Positions 5,253-5,328 of a DNA stretch of 5,328 nt are shown here, piece by piece. Source of the DNA: Actinomycetes bacterium (GTDB taxonomy: Bacteria > Actinomycetota > Acidimicrobiia > Spongiisociales > UBA5794); contig JAHEEL010000162.1 in assembly GCA_024640745.1 (NCBI GenBank), positions 1 through 5,328 of the forward strand, in the 5' to 3' direction. The notes under the pieces were generated by a model. It made no database searches. It was not told the DNA's origin and was given only the letters and a program-made list of their open reading frames with translations. The position numbers and the translations under genes are program-made. Each line of letters opens with the position of its first letter. Position 1 is the first letter of the stretch.

Positions 5253-5328
5253 ATGCATGACATCGCAATCGATGGCCACACCTTCAGGTATCGGGAGCGC
5301 GGCGACGGCCCGACGGCGCTCTTCGTTC
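5253..5328 (+). CDS. probable alpha/beta hydrolase, N-terminal fragment cut by the window end
   Basis: Only 25 codons are present: MHDIAIDGHTFRYRERG and then DGPTALFV. The pattern of a short strand, a DG turn, a second strand (FRYRERG), then D/G-P and a hydrophobic strand (ALFV) is the beta1-beta2 hairpin and beta3 start of many alpha/beta hydrolases, where HG would come next just outside the window. It is divergent from the PLP-enzyme gene with 113 bp between start codons. A second ATG at 5257 is out of frame. No ribosome binding site is present, and a -10-like hexamer is placed for leaderless expression. The family is inferred from a short N-terminus only. Unlike the hydrolase at 3389, this one does have the leading hairpin. 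Confidence 0.55.
   Translation, partial: MHDIAIDGHTFRYRERGDGPTALFV

Overview
This is a GC-rich (roughly 65 percent by eye), gene-dense bacterial window. GTG starts, two apparently leaderless genes and a Ser/Thr-linked nuclease lipoprotein with a lamin-tail domain suggest a high-GC actinobacterium. The acidimicrobial side of that phylum is a guess I hold weakly. No phage, transposon, CRISPR, rRNA or tRNA sequence is visible.

Layout, left to right. (1) Positions 1-131 are a leader with a perfect 14-bp palindrome, then a clear ribosome binding site. (2) 132-1682 (+) is a complete 516-residue L-glutamate-gamma-semialdehyde (P5C) dehydrogenase, the second step of proline catabolism. (3) 1683-1889 is a convergent intergenic region filled with a 7-bp repeat: 17 uninterrupted heptads of the GAGACNC type on the + strand, a small GC hairpin, then 7 heptads of the same family in the opposite orientation, ending 2 bp from the stop codon of the next gene. 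(4) 1890-2813 (-) is a secreted lipoprotein with a staphylococcal-nuclease-like domain and a C-terminal lamin-tail domain. (5) 2934-3392 and 3389-4114 (+) are a two-gene operon, a MaoC-family hot-dog hydratase and an alpha/beta hydrolase, joined by a 4-bp ATGA overlap. (6) 4171-5139 (-) is a PLP enzyme of the D-cysteine desulfhydrase / ACC deaminase family, with active-site residues of the desulfhydrase type. (7) 5253 to the window end (+) is the first 25 codons of a probable second alpha/beta hydrolase, divergent from the PLP gene.

The genes are mostly unlinked housekeeping or catabolic functions. Only the MaoC-hydrolase pair looks like a true operon, and its two products could act in succession on an acyl thioester or ester substrate. 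The feature I consider most worth a second look is the inverted pair of heptad arrays at 1702-1887. It is neither protein-coding nor a recognised repeat class to me, and its position between two converging genes suggests a transcription-termination or RNA-structure role. I did not find convincing evidence for an undescribed enzymatic or defence system.
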